26,637 nucleotides of DNA, from positions 1-26,637 of the forward strand of contig JADGPV010000073.1 of assembly GCA_017882245.1 (NCBI GenBank), in the 5' to 3' direction. The DNA is from Bacteroidales bacterium (lineage in GTDB: Bacteria; Bacteroidota; Bacteroidia; Bacteroidales; VadinHA17). A program made the translations under genes and the position numbers. Below the pieces are notes generated by a model that worked only from the letters and a program-made list of their open reading frames with translations, was not told where the DNA came from and made no database searches. Positions 8,057 through 16,834 of the stretch are shown here, one piece after another. Positions within the stretch are counted from its first letter, which is position 1. Each line of letters opens with the position of its first letter.

Positions 8057-8876
8057 TTGTAACCTCCTCTTCAACGGCTTCTCTCTCATGCCTTGTGAGG
8101 TTACCGATAAGGTATACATCGGTAAGCTTTTTAAAATCGGCTGAGAGTAATACTTTCAGGGTCACAAAGTCACCACCTTTTTTCAGGTCGCCAGTGAGAG
8201 TACCTACCATCAGTCCCGGAGGAAAAATAGCCGAGTATCCGCTCGTGACAATAGTATCGCCCTCCGAAATGACAACATGGTGAGGTATCTCCGAGAGCTG
8301 TGCATAACGGTAGTTTCTGCCATTCCAGGCCAGGGAGCCGAAATAATCATTCCGGGCAATGCTGGCACTGAGTTTAAAGTCAGTGTTAAGCAATGACATG
8401 GCAACGGAGTAATTTCGCGAGACGCCTACTATAACACCTACCACGCCTGTTGACGAGGCTACTCCCATCCCTGTCGTTACTCCATGACGCGAGCCCCGGT
8501 CCAGCGTGATGAAATTCTTCTGTTTATTTACGGAGTTATTGATGACTCTGGCACTCAGATAATTATACCTTATCCCTGAGGCTGAATCACCGACTGCAGT
8601 AAGGGCAGGTTTATGGACGGTCTCCAGCTTTTCGATGCGGCGCCTGAGTTGAAGGTTCTCTGCGGCAAGCTCCTGATTGACTTGCCTGAGTCTGAAATAT
8701 GAGTGGCCATTCTCAATCCTTTTTGCCACGAAACCTGAAATATTCCGGGCGGCGCCATAAGCAACAGACTGGTGATAATTATGTGAAGAGGATATCATGA
8801 CTAAAGCCACCGCTTCCAGTATCAAAAATAAAATCAGGGTTTTATACCTGAGCAGGAAGTTCAGCAGGCTTCTCAT
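8049..8876 (-). CDS. mreC: Rod shape-determining protein MreC
   Basis: Periplasmic scaffold of the elongasome, thought to activate PBP2/RodA. It has 275 residues: a short cytoplasmic tail, one membrane anchor (about 12-30, TLILFLILEAVALVMI), a predicted coiled coil (about 60-90, VNQELAAENLQLRRRIEKLE) and the beta-rich MreC domain with GSRHGVTTGMGVASSTGVVG and the FPPGLMVGTL stretch. The tail ends with acidic residues (EREAVEEEVTNE). It starts 12 nt after mreB and overlaps mreD by 8 nt; the mreD ribosome-binding site lies within its last codons. Confidence 0.95.
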   Translation of the reverse strand: MRSLLNFLLRYKTLILFLILEAVALVMISSSHNYHQSVAYGAARNISGFVAKRIENGHSYFRLRQVNQELAAENLQLRRRIEKLETVHKPALTAVGDSASGIRYNYLSARVINNSVNKQKNFITLDRGSRHGVTTGMGVASSTGVVGVIVGVSRNYSVAMSLLNTDFKLSASIARNDYFGSLAWNGRNYRYAQLSEIPHHVVISEGDTIVTSGYSAIFPPGLMVGTLTGDLKKGGDFVTLKVLLSADFKKLTDVYLIGNLTRHEREAVEEEVTNE

Positions 8877-8888
8877 TCATGCGTCGGC

Positions 8889-9911
8889 TTATCTCATCAG
8901 GAAAGGATACTTTTCAACATTCTTCAGAGCAACACCTGTGCCTCTTACAACAGCGTGAAGCGGATCCTCGGAGACCCTGAACGGAATGTTTATCTTATCG
9001 GTCAGACGTTTGTCGAGGCCTCGCAGAAGGGCTCCGCCGCCGGCAAGGAATACCCCCCTGTTTACTATATCAGCATACAATTCGGGCGGAGTCTGCTCCA
9101 AAACCTGGAGTATTGAAGCTTCCACCTTAGTGAGTGACTTGTCAAGACAATAGGCTATTTCCTGATATGATACAGGGATTTCAATTGGCAGTGATGTCAT
9201 AAGGTTTGGCCCGCGCACCACAAAATCAGCAGGCGGATTCTCAATGTCAGGCAGAGCAGCGCCAACGGCAATCTTGATATCCTCAGCTGTCTTCTCACCG
9301 ATCTTTATGTTATGCTGATGTCTCATATAAGACTGGATGTCAGATGTGAAACCGTCACCGGCGACGCGTATGGACCTGTTGCACACTATACCTCCCAGGG
9401 CTATTACTGCAATCTCAGTAGTTCCTCCGCCGATGTCAACAACCATGCAGCCCTCAGGGGCTTCCACATCGAGACCGATACCTATTGCGGCAGCCATTGG
9501 TTCATAGATAAGATAGACATCTCTTCCGCCGGCATGCTCCGAGGAGTCACGCACTGCCCTGATCTCAACCTCCGTGCTGCCACAGGGGATACCCACCACC
9601 ATCTTCAGTGAGGGGGAGAAGAATTTAGGGCCTGTATTGATCATCTTGATCATACCTCTTATCATCAGCTCAGCAGCGTTAAAGTCAGCTATGACACCGT
9701 CCCTGAGGGGTCTTATGACACGAATGTTCTCATGTGTTCTGCCATGCATCTGGCGTGCCTTTTCACCTATGGCGATCAGTTTGCCAGTGTTGCGGTCAAT
9801 GGCTACAATTGACGGCTCATCAACAACCAGCTTATCGTTGGCAATTATATTTGTGTTGGCTGTGCCAAGGTCTATTGCAACCTCCTGTGAAAGAAATGAA
9901 AATAAGCCCAT
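8889..9911 (-). CDS. mreB: Actin-like rod-shape protein MreB
   Basis: Bacterial actin that forms ATP-dependent membrane-attached filaments and guides wall elongation. It is a full-length 340 residues. The N-terminal amphipathic stretch MGLFSFLSQE is followed by phosphate-loop 1 DLGTANT (14-20), the IGEKARQMHGRT loop, phosphate-loop 2 VDIGGGTTEIAVI (about 158-170) and the adenosine motif GGGALLRGLD. The start follows purH by 29 nt with no Shine-Dalgarno site and no evident promoter in the gap, so it is probably co-transcribed with purH and leads the mreBCD-mrdA-rodA run. Confidence 0.98.
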   Translation of the reverse strand: MGLFSFLSQEVAIDLGTANTNIIANDKLVVDEPSIVAIDRNTGKLIAIGEKARQMHGRTHENIRVIRPLRDGVIADFNAAELMIRGMIKMINTGPKFFSPSLKMVVGIPCGSTEVEIRAVRDSSEHAGGRDVYLIYEPMAAAIGIGLDVEAPEGCMVVDIGGGTTEIAVIALGGIVCNRSIRVAGDGFTSDIQSYMRHQHNIKIGEKTAEDIKIAVGAALPDIENPPADFVVRGPNLMTSLPIEIPVSYQEIAYCLDKSLTKVEASILQVLEQTPPELYADIVNRGVFLAGGGALLRGLDKRLTDKINIPFRVSEDPLHAVVRGTGVALKNVEKYPFLMR

Positions 9912-9940
9912 AAATCTATTCTGCTAATTCTGATTATACG

Positions 9941-11464
9941 TTAGTGTTTAAAGTGTCTTATACCTGTAAAAACCATAGAAACATTGTTTTTATTGCAGTA
10001 AGCTATAGAATCCTTATCGCGGACTGACCCGCCCGGCTGTATGATAGCCGTTATTCCTGCCTCGTGGGCAGTGGTTACCGAGTCAGCGAATGGGAAAAAA
10101 GCGTCTGAGGCCATCACCGCACCTTCAAGCGAAAATCCGAAAGCACGCGCTTTATCTATTGCCTGACGCAGTGAATCAATGCGTGAAGTCTGACCGATGC
10201 CACTTGCACATAACTGTCTGCCTTTTACCAGCACGATGGCATTCGACCGGCTCTGTTTGACGACCCTGTTGGCGAAGACCATGTCTTCGTACTCTTCCGG
10301 TGTGGGATGTCTCTCTGTGACAGGCTTCATATCAGCCGGTTTCTCATTCACCCTGTCACGCTCCTGCCAAAGGACACCGCCGAGCATCGATCTGAATGAT
10401 GCAGCATCGGCATGAACCAGTTTGCGATGGAGTATAATCCTGTTCTTTTTCTGCTTAAGTATTTCAACTGCCTTACCGCTGAACGAAGGTGCAATTACCA
10501 CCTCAAGAAAGATCTTGTCCATCTCAGTGGCGACAGCCTCATCGATATCCCTGTTGACAATGGCAACTCCACCGTAGGCAGAGACAGGATCACATGCAAG
10601 AGCAGCTTCCCAGGCCGTTTTCAGATCAGCACGCGAAGCAATACCGCATGCATTGTTATGCTTTATGATTGCGCAGGTGACCTCCTCAAACTCATCTATA
10701 AGACTTATTGCCGCATCAATATCCAGCAGGTTATTGTATGAGATCTCCTTCCCGTGCAGCTGTTCATAGATGAGGCCAGGGTCACCGAAGAAGACGCCTT
10801 TCTGGTGAGGGTTTTCCCCATAACGCAGTTCATGTCCGGTCAGAATGCTTTGTTTAAATGCAGACACTTCATTCCTCCGGTTAAACCACCTGAAGATGGC
10901 TGTGTCATAGTGCGATGTCTGGTTAAATGCCTCGAGAGCAAACCTGTAACGCTCTTCTTCCGTTATAACTCCTTCCCTGGCATCAAGGATCTGCATCAGT
11001 GCATCATACTGATTCCTTGAAGAGACAATGAGCACATCGGCATAATTCTTTGCTCCCGCCCTTATAAGTGAGATGCCTCCTATATCGATCTTTTCAATTA
11101 TTTCCTGATCAGCAGCCCCAGAAGCGACAGTCTCTTCGAAAGGATAAAGGTCGACGATAACAAGATCAAATAGATGGATGTTATACTCAGCCACCTGCTT
11201 CATGTCAGTCTCATTGTTCCTCCGCGCCAGTATGCCTCCGAAAATACCGGGATGGAGTGTTTTTACCCTGCCCCCCAGTATAGAGGGATATGTGGTAATA
11301 TCCTCCACCTTACCTGCACTAACACCTGACCTGGTAATAAAATCCCAGGATCCTCCCGTGGAAACGACAGATACGCCGAGGCTATCGAGCTTCTTCACTA
11401 TAGCTTCAAGACCGTCTTTGCAATAAACTGAAACAAAGGCGCTCTTTATTCTTATGTCACTCAT
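9941..11464 (-). CDS. purH: Bifunctional AICAR formyltransferase / IMP cyclohydrolase
   Basis: Catalyses the last two steps of de novo purine synthesis: formyl transfer from 10-formyl-THF to AICAR, then ring closure to IMP. It has 507 residues. The N-terminal cyclohydrolase (MGS-like) domain shows STGGSWDFI and GGRVKTLHPGIFGGILARR (64-82). The transformylase part has RYGENPHQKG (214-223) and the catalytic Lys268-His269 in IKHNNACGIASR. It is the first gene of the minus-strand unit running into mreB. The 162-nt gap to the divergent permease gene holds the promoter region, but I found no full minus-strand TAnnTTTG in it, so its promoter is unassigned. Confidence 0.98.
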   Translation of the reverse strand: MSDIRIKSAFVSVYCKDGLEAIVKKLDSLGVSVVSTGGSWDFITRSGVSAGKVEDITTYPSILGGRVKTLHPGIFGGILARRNNETDMKQVAEYNIHLFDLVIVDLYPFEETVASGAADQEIIEKIDIGGISLIRAGAKNYADVLIVSSRNQYDALMQILDAREGVITEEERYRFALEAFNQTSHYDTAIFRWFNRRNEVSAFKQSILTGHELRYGENPHQKGVFFGDPGLIYEQLHGKEISYNNLLDIDAAISLIDEFEEVTCAIIKHNNACGIASRADLKTAWEAALACDPVSAYGGVAIVNRDIDEAVATEMDKIFLEVVIAPSFSGKAVEILKQKKNRIILHRKLVHADAASFRSMLGGVLWQERDRVNEKPADMKPVTERHPTPEEYEDMVFANRVVKQSRSNAIVLVKGRQLCASGIGQTSRIDSLRQAIDKARAFGFSLEGAVMASDAFFPFADSVTTAHEAGITAIIQPGGSVRDKDSIAYCNKNNVSMVFTGIRHFKH

Positions 11465-11598
11465 AATCAGTAATTCAGGTTATCGTTGACAAGGATTCTG
11501 CGATCGGATAAAAATAGATATTTTTTTTGATAAGCAATGTTACCTCAAATAATTGAATTGATGAATTATTGCGGAGATATTGATGTTTCATATTTGAC

Positions 11599-11606
11599 TA
11601 TCTTTG
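11599..11606 (+). promoter_or_regulatory. Candidate -7 element for the MacB-like permease gene
   Basis: TATCTTTG matches TAnnTTTG exactly and ends 20 nt before the ATG at 11627. The nearest upstream TTG (11580-11582) is 16 bp away, somewhat shorter than the usual 19-21 bp. If used, transcription would begin at about 11612, leaving a leader of only about 15 nt and no room for a normal ribosome-binding site. Confidence 0.5.
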
Positions 11607-11626
11607 ACCATTAAAATGACCGGGCC

Positions 11627-12874
11627 ATGTGGTTAAAAATGTTTAAGGAAAGTTTTCTCTTTGCTGTCAACTCTGTTTCAGTTAATAAATTACGCACATT
11701 CCTTTCTCTTTTTGGCATTACGATAGGGATTGTCTCAATCATTTCTGTATTTACGGTTTTTGACTGGATGGAAAACGGAATTAAAACAAGCATTGAGTCT
11801 CTCGGAGACAATACAATATATGTTGCAAAATGGCCGTGGACTCCTGATCCTGACATAAAATGGTGGGATATGATGAGATGGCCGGCTCCGTCGACAGATG
11901 ACTATGAGGCGATACTCAAAAAATCACCTTCAGCTCAGGCGGTTTGTTTCACTGTGGGTTCAGGAGAGACGATTAAATACCGCAGCAACGCCGTCATTGA
12001 AAGATATATTATGGCTGCGACACATGATTTTGAAAAGGTAAGATCATTTGAGATAGAAAAAGGCCGTTATTTCACTGAATCGGAGTCTGCTTCCGGAAAG
12101 CCTGTAGCCATTTTAGGTATCGAAATGGCAAAGAAACTGTTTAATGATGTAAATCCTCTAGGTAAAGAGATTACGATAGCCGGATACAAAGCCGAGGTCA
12201 TCGGTGTATTTAAGAAAGAGGGCAAAGGGGGAATAAGTGACAGCGGCATGGATGAAACACTTCTGGTTCCAGTGAATTTCAGCCGTAAGTTCATCAACTT
12301 CCGTAACCCGTTTCTTGACTCAAATGTAATGATCAGAGGAAATGAGGGTGCGTCAGTTGAGCAGCTGAGTGATGAGATTACGATGATTTTACGTTCAGCC
12401 CGGAAAATCAACCCCGGAGAGGTAAGCAATTTCTCAATCAATCAGGCCAGCCAGATCACCAAGACCCTTGAGCCTGTCTTTAAAGGTATAAATATTGCCG
12501 GATGGATCATAGGAGGATTCTCAATTCTGGTAGGCGGCTTCGGCATTGCCAATATCATGTTCGTATCTGTCAGGGAACGCACCAGCATAATCGGGATCCA
12601 GATGGCCCTGGGAGCAAAGAGAAGATACATTCTTCTCCAGTTCCTCATCGAATCAATGCTTCTTTCAATTGCCGGAGGCATCCTGGGACTTATCATCGTC
12701 TTTTTGGGAACCCTATTGGTAAATTATTTCTATGGCCTGGATATGTTCCTGACGACAGGAAATATCGCCCTTGCAATAACAATCTCCGGTACCATTGGGA
12801 TTATTGCAGGCTTCGCACCGGCATCAGCCGCAGCAAAAATGAATCCGGTTGAAGCAATAGGTTATACATTCTGA
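11627..12874 (+). CDS. MacB/FtsX-type ABC transporter permease (orphan)
   Basis: A 415-residue inner-membrane protein with the four-helix MacB/FtsX architecture: an N-terminal transmembrane helix (about 22-44) behind the NSVSVNKLRTFLSLFGITIG motif, a long periplasmic MacB-like core (about 45-285), and three C-terminal helices (about 291-313, 337-366, 379-397). Between helices 2 and 3 lies SVRERTSIIGIQMALGAKRR, the cytoplasmic loop that contacts the ATPase, and the end PASAAAKMNPVEAIGY is typical. Such permeases work by mechanotransmission to move lipoproteins, peptides or toxic molecules. No cognate ATPase or membrane-fusion gene lies beside it, so its partner must be elsewhere and its substrate is unknown. 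ATG 11627 is used; Met5 (11639) is an alternative. The gene is convergent with ksgA, with a 27-nt gap and no terminator seen. Confidence 0.92.
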   Translation: MWLKMFKESFLFAVNSVSVNKLRTFLSLFGITIGIVSIISVFTVFDWMENGIKTSIESLGDNTIYVAKWPWTPDPDIKWWDMMRWPAPSTDDYEAILKKSPSAQAVCFTVGSGETIKYRSNAVIERYIMAATHDFEKVRSFEIEKGRYFTESESASGKPVAILGIEMAKKLFNDVNPLGKEITIAGYKAEVIGVFKKEGKGGISDSGMDETLLVPVNFSRKFINFRNPFLDSNVMIRGNEGASVEQLSDEITMILRSARKINPGEVSNFSINQASQITKTLEPVFKGINIAGWIIGGFSILVGGFGIANIMFVSVRERTSIIGIQMALGAKRRYILLQFLIESMLLSIAGGILGLIIVFLGTLLVNYFYGLDMFLTTGNIALAITISGTIGIIAGFAPASAAAKMNPVEAIGYTF

Positions 12875-12901
12875 CAGATCAAAAGGAGTAATCTTCCAAT
12901 C

Positions 12902-13675
12902 CTATCTGTTCCGGGCAACCCAGTTAGTCAGTTCAACAAACTGCTCAACAGTGAGCTGTTCCGCCCTCTGTGACAAAAGAGGCATTGTGTCTGCATCAGG
13001 ACGGACCATCATCCTGACGGGATTGCGGATCATCTTGCGGCGCTGATTGAAACAGCGTTTGACCACCCTAAAGAAGAGGTCCTCTTCACAATCCAGTCTC
13101 TCTCTGTTATTGCGATCAAGATGTATCACGGCTGATTTGACCGTTGGCGGCGGAGAAAATACATTCTCGTCAACGGTGAAAAGATATTCAATGTCATACC
13201 ATGCCCTGAGAAGTACACTAAGGATACCATAAACACGGCTTCCGGGGGCAGAACAGATACGCTCAGCCACTTCTTTCTGAACCATACAGGTCACCTCCGC
13301 CACCCTGTCGCGGTTTTCAAGGATTTTAAAAAGTATCTGACTGGAAATATTATAGGGGAAATTACCTATGATGGCAATTCTTTTGCCCATGGGCTTCAGG
13401 TCGATCTGGAGAAAATCGTCTTTTATTATCTCGCCTATCCCTCTGATATTATCCCGGAGGTATTCGACTGACTCGGTATCTATTTCCACCACTTTCAGCA
13501 CCGGGAAGTTCCTGATCACGAGAAACTGTGTCAGCACGCCCATACCTGGCCCCACCTCAATAACAGCATCACAATTCTCAGCCTTCAGGGAGTCTACAAT
13601 AGCAGCAGCAACCTTTTTATCCTTCAGGAAGTGCTGACCCAGGTACTTCTTGGCTCTTACTTTACCCACTCCCAT
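12902..13675 (-). CDS. rsmA: 16S rRNA dimethyladenosine transferase KsgA/RsmA
   Basis: Uses S-adenosylmethionine to dimethylate two adjacent adenines in the 3'-terminal helix of 16S rRNA (A1518/A1519, E. coli numbering) during late 30S assembly. It has 257 residues. The sequence shows KKYLGQHFLKD at the start, SAM motif I EVGPGMGVLT (40-49), motif IV GNFPYNISS (104-112; NFPY replaces the common NLPY), FSPPPTVKSAVI, and a C-terminal NQRRKMIRNP region. The start codon has no clear Shine-Dalgarno site. It begins 44 nt after the ABC transporter stop, so read-through from that gene is likely. Loss of this activity is known to give kasugamycin resistance in other bacteria. Confidence 0.97.
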   Translation of the reverse strand: MGVGKVRAKKYLGQHFLKDKKVAAAIVDSLKAENCDAVIEVGPGMGVLTQFLVIRNFPVLKVVEIDTESVEYLRDNIRGIGEIIKDDFLQIDLKPMGKRIAIIGNFPYNISSQILFKILENRDRVAEVTCMVQKEVAERICSAPGSRVYGILSVLLRAWYDIEYLFTVDENVFSPPPTVKSAVIHLDRNNRERLDCEEDLFFRVVKRCFNQRRKMIRNPVRMMVRPDADTMPLLSQRAEQLTVEQFVELTNWVARNR

Positions 13676-13719
13676 GGAGGCACGAGGCTGTCAGATTTAA
13701 AACCAGGAATATTTATTCG

Positions 13720-16700
13720 CTACAGAAGATCCAATAACCCTTTAATCGCATTAAAATAGAGCATGATAAAAAATGTTAAGTTCATCAGCCATATCATCAT
13801 CATGTTGAACCACAGGGTTTCGATCCGCCGGTTGCCAATCATTTTATAGGGAGCATAGAAATGAGCTCTCCCGATATGTGATCCCGGTTCCATGAACACC
13901 GGGTCAGATTTCTGGATAATGCGGTCAGGGGTATCATACATCTTCTGTTGCACAGTGCGGTTCAGCAGCTGGTCAGCGAGAGCCTCATTATAAGTTGCTT
14001 CCCGAAGCCTGACCAGCTCTTCCTTACCAATGGTCCGGGTAAGGCTGTCGGTTATATGATCCTTGACTGCAGTATAATGCAGATACTGCCTTCTTATAAC
14101 CTTTTGAAGAGTGTCGAGGTAGTCACCCACAATATAAGCTGCATCTGCGGTGAAGGGTTCTTTGTCAATTACCCTCATTGCTGACGACGGATCAAGTCCT
14201 TCCTCCCTGCTCAGGATGTCAATATGGTATTTGAGCTTCGCAATGTTGCCGTCATAAGCATCCCTATACTCAGGCTTACCCCATGCCCAGACACATTGCC
14301 AGCTCTTTTTCTTAAGCTCCGGTACAAGGAAGGATGATTCCCAGTCATAACGGCTGATCAGCATCTCTGTGTTGAAAAATGGTTTCATGTACTTTCCTGA
14401 GCGAAACTGCTCTACTGCCATAGCCTCGTATGACCAGCGGCTTGCCATGATATCTCCGATTACAGGCACAAATATCTTCTTTGTCATCGACGTATGGAGG
14501 TCGTCAAATCTGATCATTGCACCTCCCAGCAACAGCTGGGGAACAAGTATAATTGGTATCAGTATATAGATGCTGATAGCTGTTTTCATACTTGCCGAAA
14601 TATTGAGCCCGATCATATTCCCGAAGCATGATGTGGTAAAAAGTATAAGCCATTGCCTCCACGTCATACCTTCCACCTGAAGGATCGACTGGGAGATGAG
14701 CACGTACATCAGTGTTTGTATTGCTGACAGTCCGAAAAGAAAAGTAATCTTTGACACCAGGTAGCTGAGGCGGCTTATATTGAGGTATTTTTCCCGTTCA
14801 AGTATCTTCCTGTCCCTGAAGATCTCCTCGGCACTGACAGTAAGGCCGAGGAAAAGAGCTACAACCACGCTCATAAAAAGAAAAACGGGATAACTCTTGT
14901 TATCTGAGAACAGATAGGTTCCGTCTTTCATGTATTTCGAAACATAGCCGAGAATAAATGCCAGGAGCGGCGGCTCCAGAAGGTTAATGGAAAGGTACTG
15001 TTTATCAACAAATTTTCTGACCAGGTTCCTTTTCAGGTAAGTGCTCACCTGTTTTAGTTTTTCAGGCACTTTGAAGTTGCTGGAAGGCAAAGGTTTCATA
15101 TCAGGTCTGCCAGTCAGCGCAGGCTCCATTTTCTGTTTGTACCTGTGATACCATTCCACCGGGGAAACTTGCCTTTCAGGTCCTCTGTTACCATCGTTGT
15201 CCACTACCTTGGCTTCTACTATCTGGAGGATCTCATCCGTCTCCACATTGCCGCAGTTGGGACATTCACTTTCTGCAGCATTAGCCTGGGAAGTCTCTGT
15301 CTTGAAATATACCAGAGCTTCCACTGGATCTCCGTCATAGATCATATATCCACCCTTGTCAAGCACCCACAGCCTGTCAAACATCTTGAGGATGTTCGAT
15401 GAGGGCTGGTGTATGATGACGAAGATCAGTTTGCCTGCTACAGCCTGGTCTTTAAGCATCTCCATGACATTCTCGGAATCATGGGAAGAAAGTCCTGAGA
15501 TGGGTTCATCGGCAAAGAGCACGGCTGGCTCACGCATCAGCTCAAGACCTATGTTAAGGCGCTTGCGTTGCCCGCCACTGACCTTTTTATTAAGGGGGTC
15601 ACCCACAAGCAGGTCTTTGATCTCGAAAAGGTCAAGCTGTTTCAGAACGGAGACCACGACCGCGTTGAGTTTCTCCTCGTCGTAATCTCCGAAGGTAAGT
15701 CTGGCATTGAAGTAAAGGTTCTGATAAACGGTGAGTTCTTCAATAAGAAGGTCATCCTGAGGCACATAACCAATTAGACCGGTAAGCTCTTCAGGCTCAT
15801 TATGCAGATCATAACCGTTAATAAAAACGGAACCGTTTCCCGGTCTGATCTTGCCGTTCAATATATTAAGGAGAGTGCTTTTGCCTACCCCGCTGCCTCC
15901 CATTATTCCAATCAGATTACCTGACTTGACACTGAAGCTCATTGGCTGAATGCCAATGTCAGATCCCTTGAAGTGATATTCAATGTTATGGCCCTCAAAA
16001 ATTATGTCCTCAACAAAATTGGCCCGAACGAACTTCCTGAAAATAGTTGTATAATAAAGCGGGGCCATCCCATGCCCTCGGATATTGACGCCGGGTTCAA
16101 GGAGAAAAGGCCTCATCGGAACCACATTGCGCCCCTTGAAATGCAACTGAGACTTGCCATCGTATATGAACAGCACATGTTCGGTGCTTTCAATGAAGAG
16201 AACGTAGATGGTCCCCTTCAGCCCTCTTGAAACCTGATGATGCCACTCGTGGTAATTGGCAAACTTTAATGCAGCATCTCCTATATTGCCTTCTCCTTCA
16301 ATGGCGAGAAAGCAGTCGGGGGTTATCTTGTCATAAAGCATCCCCAGCATGAATGATGAGGCATTGTTTTTCTCCTTCTGCGAGATATTGAACGTGCGCG
16401 CGACAATGTCGACTATTGAAGACTCCTGTTCAGAAACCGTGCCGTCTTCAGAAACGAACTCAAGAAGCTGCAGGAACACAATTATTCTCTCCTCCAGGAA
16501 GAGACCTTTTTTGATCTGCCTGCAAATGTTTGTAATCTGGAATGCTATGAGAGAATTCTCATCGGAGAGTTCGCCCTCTGCCACTGCCCTGAGCTCTTTT
16601 TCATAGAAATGAAGATTATTTTCATAGAGTTTAAAATACTCTTCTTCCAGCTCCTGGTTGAGATATCTGCGCAGGTAACCACGAAGGATCTTTTTACCCC

Positions 16701-16779
16701 TGGCTGTAACTCCTACAGGATTCACAGTAGACAGAATGGCAAAAATATGTATCAGCGCATGTAATACTGATTCCCTCAT
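13720..16779 (-). CDS. TerB-like/ABCG-type ABC transporter fusion
   Basis: A 1019-residue inner-membrane protein with an unusual order. First comes a helical, partly TerB-like segment (about 75-140, with FVSEDGTVSEQESSIV), then a beta-rich linker (about 185-265). The ABC ATPase has Walker A GGSGVGKST (294-302), Q-loop VPQDD, signature VSGGQRKRLNI (401-411), Walker B AVLFADEP and H-loop VIIHQPS. A CPNCGN knuckle follows at about 506-511. An ABC2-type membrane domain (about 600-760) contains a cluster of helices, and after a long soluble insert one more helix closes the protein. This is the reverse-order ABCG layout. The start is set at ATG 16779: the frame extends to a TTG at 16800, but that TTG lies inside a terminator hairpin, and MRESVLHALIHIFAIL resembles how I recall homologues beginning. 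The substrate is unknown. Confidence 0.9.
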   Translation of the reverse strand: MRESVLHALIHIFAILSTVNPVGVTARGKKILRGYLRRYLNQELEEEYFKLYENNLHFYEKELRAVAEGELSDENSLIAFQITNICRQIKKGLFLEERIIVFLQLLEFVSEDGTVSEQESSIVDIVARTFNISQKEKNNASSFMLGMLYDKITPDCFLAIEGEGNIGDAALKFANYHEWHHQVSRGLKGTIYVLFIESTEHVLFIYDGKSQLHFKGRNVVPMRPFLLEPGVNIRGHGMAPLYYTTIFRKFVRANFVEDIIFEGHNIEYHFKGSDIGIQPMSFSVKSGNLIGIMGGSGVGKSTLLNILNGKIRPGNGSVFINGYDLHNEPEELTGLIGYVPQDDLLIEELTVYQNLYFNARLTFGDYDEEKLNAVVVSVLKQLDLFEIKDLLVGDPLNKKVSGGQRKRLNIGLELMREPAVLFADEPISGLSSHDSENVMEMLKDQAVAGKLIFVIIHQPSSNILKMFDRLWVLDKGGYMIYDGDPVEALVYFKTETSQANAAESECPNCGNVETDEILQIVEAKVVDNDGNRGPERQVSPVEWYHRYKQKMEPALTGRPDMKPLPSSNFKVPEKLKQVSTYLKRNLVRKFVDKQYLSINLLEPPLLAFILGYVSKYMKDGTYLFSDNKSYPVFLFMSVVVALFLGLTVSAEEIFRDRKILEREKYLNISRLSYLVSKITFLFGLSAIQTLMYVLISQSILQVEGMTWRQWLILFTTSCFGNMIGLNISASMKTAISIYILIPIILVPQLLLGGAMIRFDDLHTSMTKKIFVPVIGDIMASRWSYEAMAVEQFRSGKYMKPFFNTEMLISRYDWESSFLVPELKKKSWQCVWAWGKPEYRDAYDGNIAKLKYHIDILSREEGLDPSSAMRVIDKEPFTADAAYIVGDYLDTLQKVIRRQYLHYTAVKDHITDSLTRTIGKEELVRLREATYNEALADQLLNRTVQQKMYDTPDRIIQKSDPVFMEPGSHIGRAHFYAPYKMIGNRRIETLWFNMMMIWLMNLTFFIMLYFNAIKGLLDLL

Positions 16780-16784
16780 AGTCT

Positions 16785-16817
16785 TAAAAAAAGACCGCAA
16801 ATTTATCTTTGCGGTCT
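16785..16817 (-). terminator. Intrinsic terminator after the lipoprotein gene
   Basis: AGACCGCAAA (16792-16801) and TTTGCGGTCT (16808-16817) form a perfect 10-bp stem with a 6-nt loop. On the minus strand it is followed at once by seven U's (16785-16791). It lies 17 nt beyond the lipoprotein stop and only 5 nt before the ATG of the ABC transporter gene, so it either separates the two genes or attenuates read-through into the transporter. Confidence 0.85.
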
Positions 16818-16834
16818 CCCAGGATTTATTTTTT

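Noticed and set aside
12875..12901. Possible terminator between the convergent permease and ksgA genes
   Set aside because: The 27-nt gap has only a weak GGA/TCC pairing and no T-run on either strand.
16804..16811. Perfect TATCTTTG (TAnnTTTG) on the plus strand
   Set aside because: It is formed by the loop and stem of the lipoprotein terminator, and no plus-strand gene follows for about 1 kb, so it is more likely a by-product of the hairpin than a promoter.
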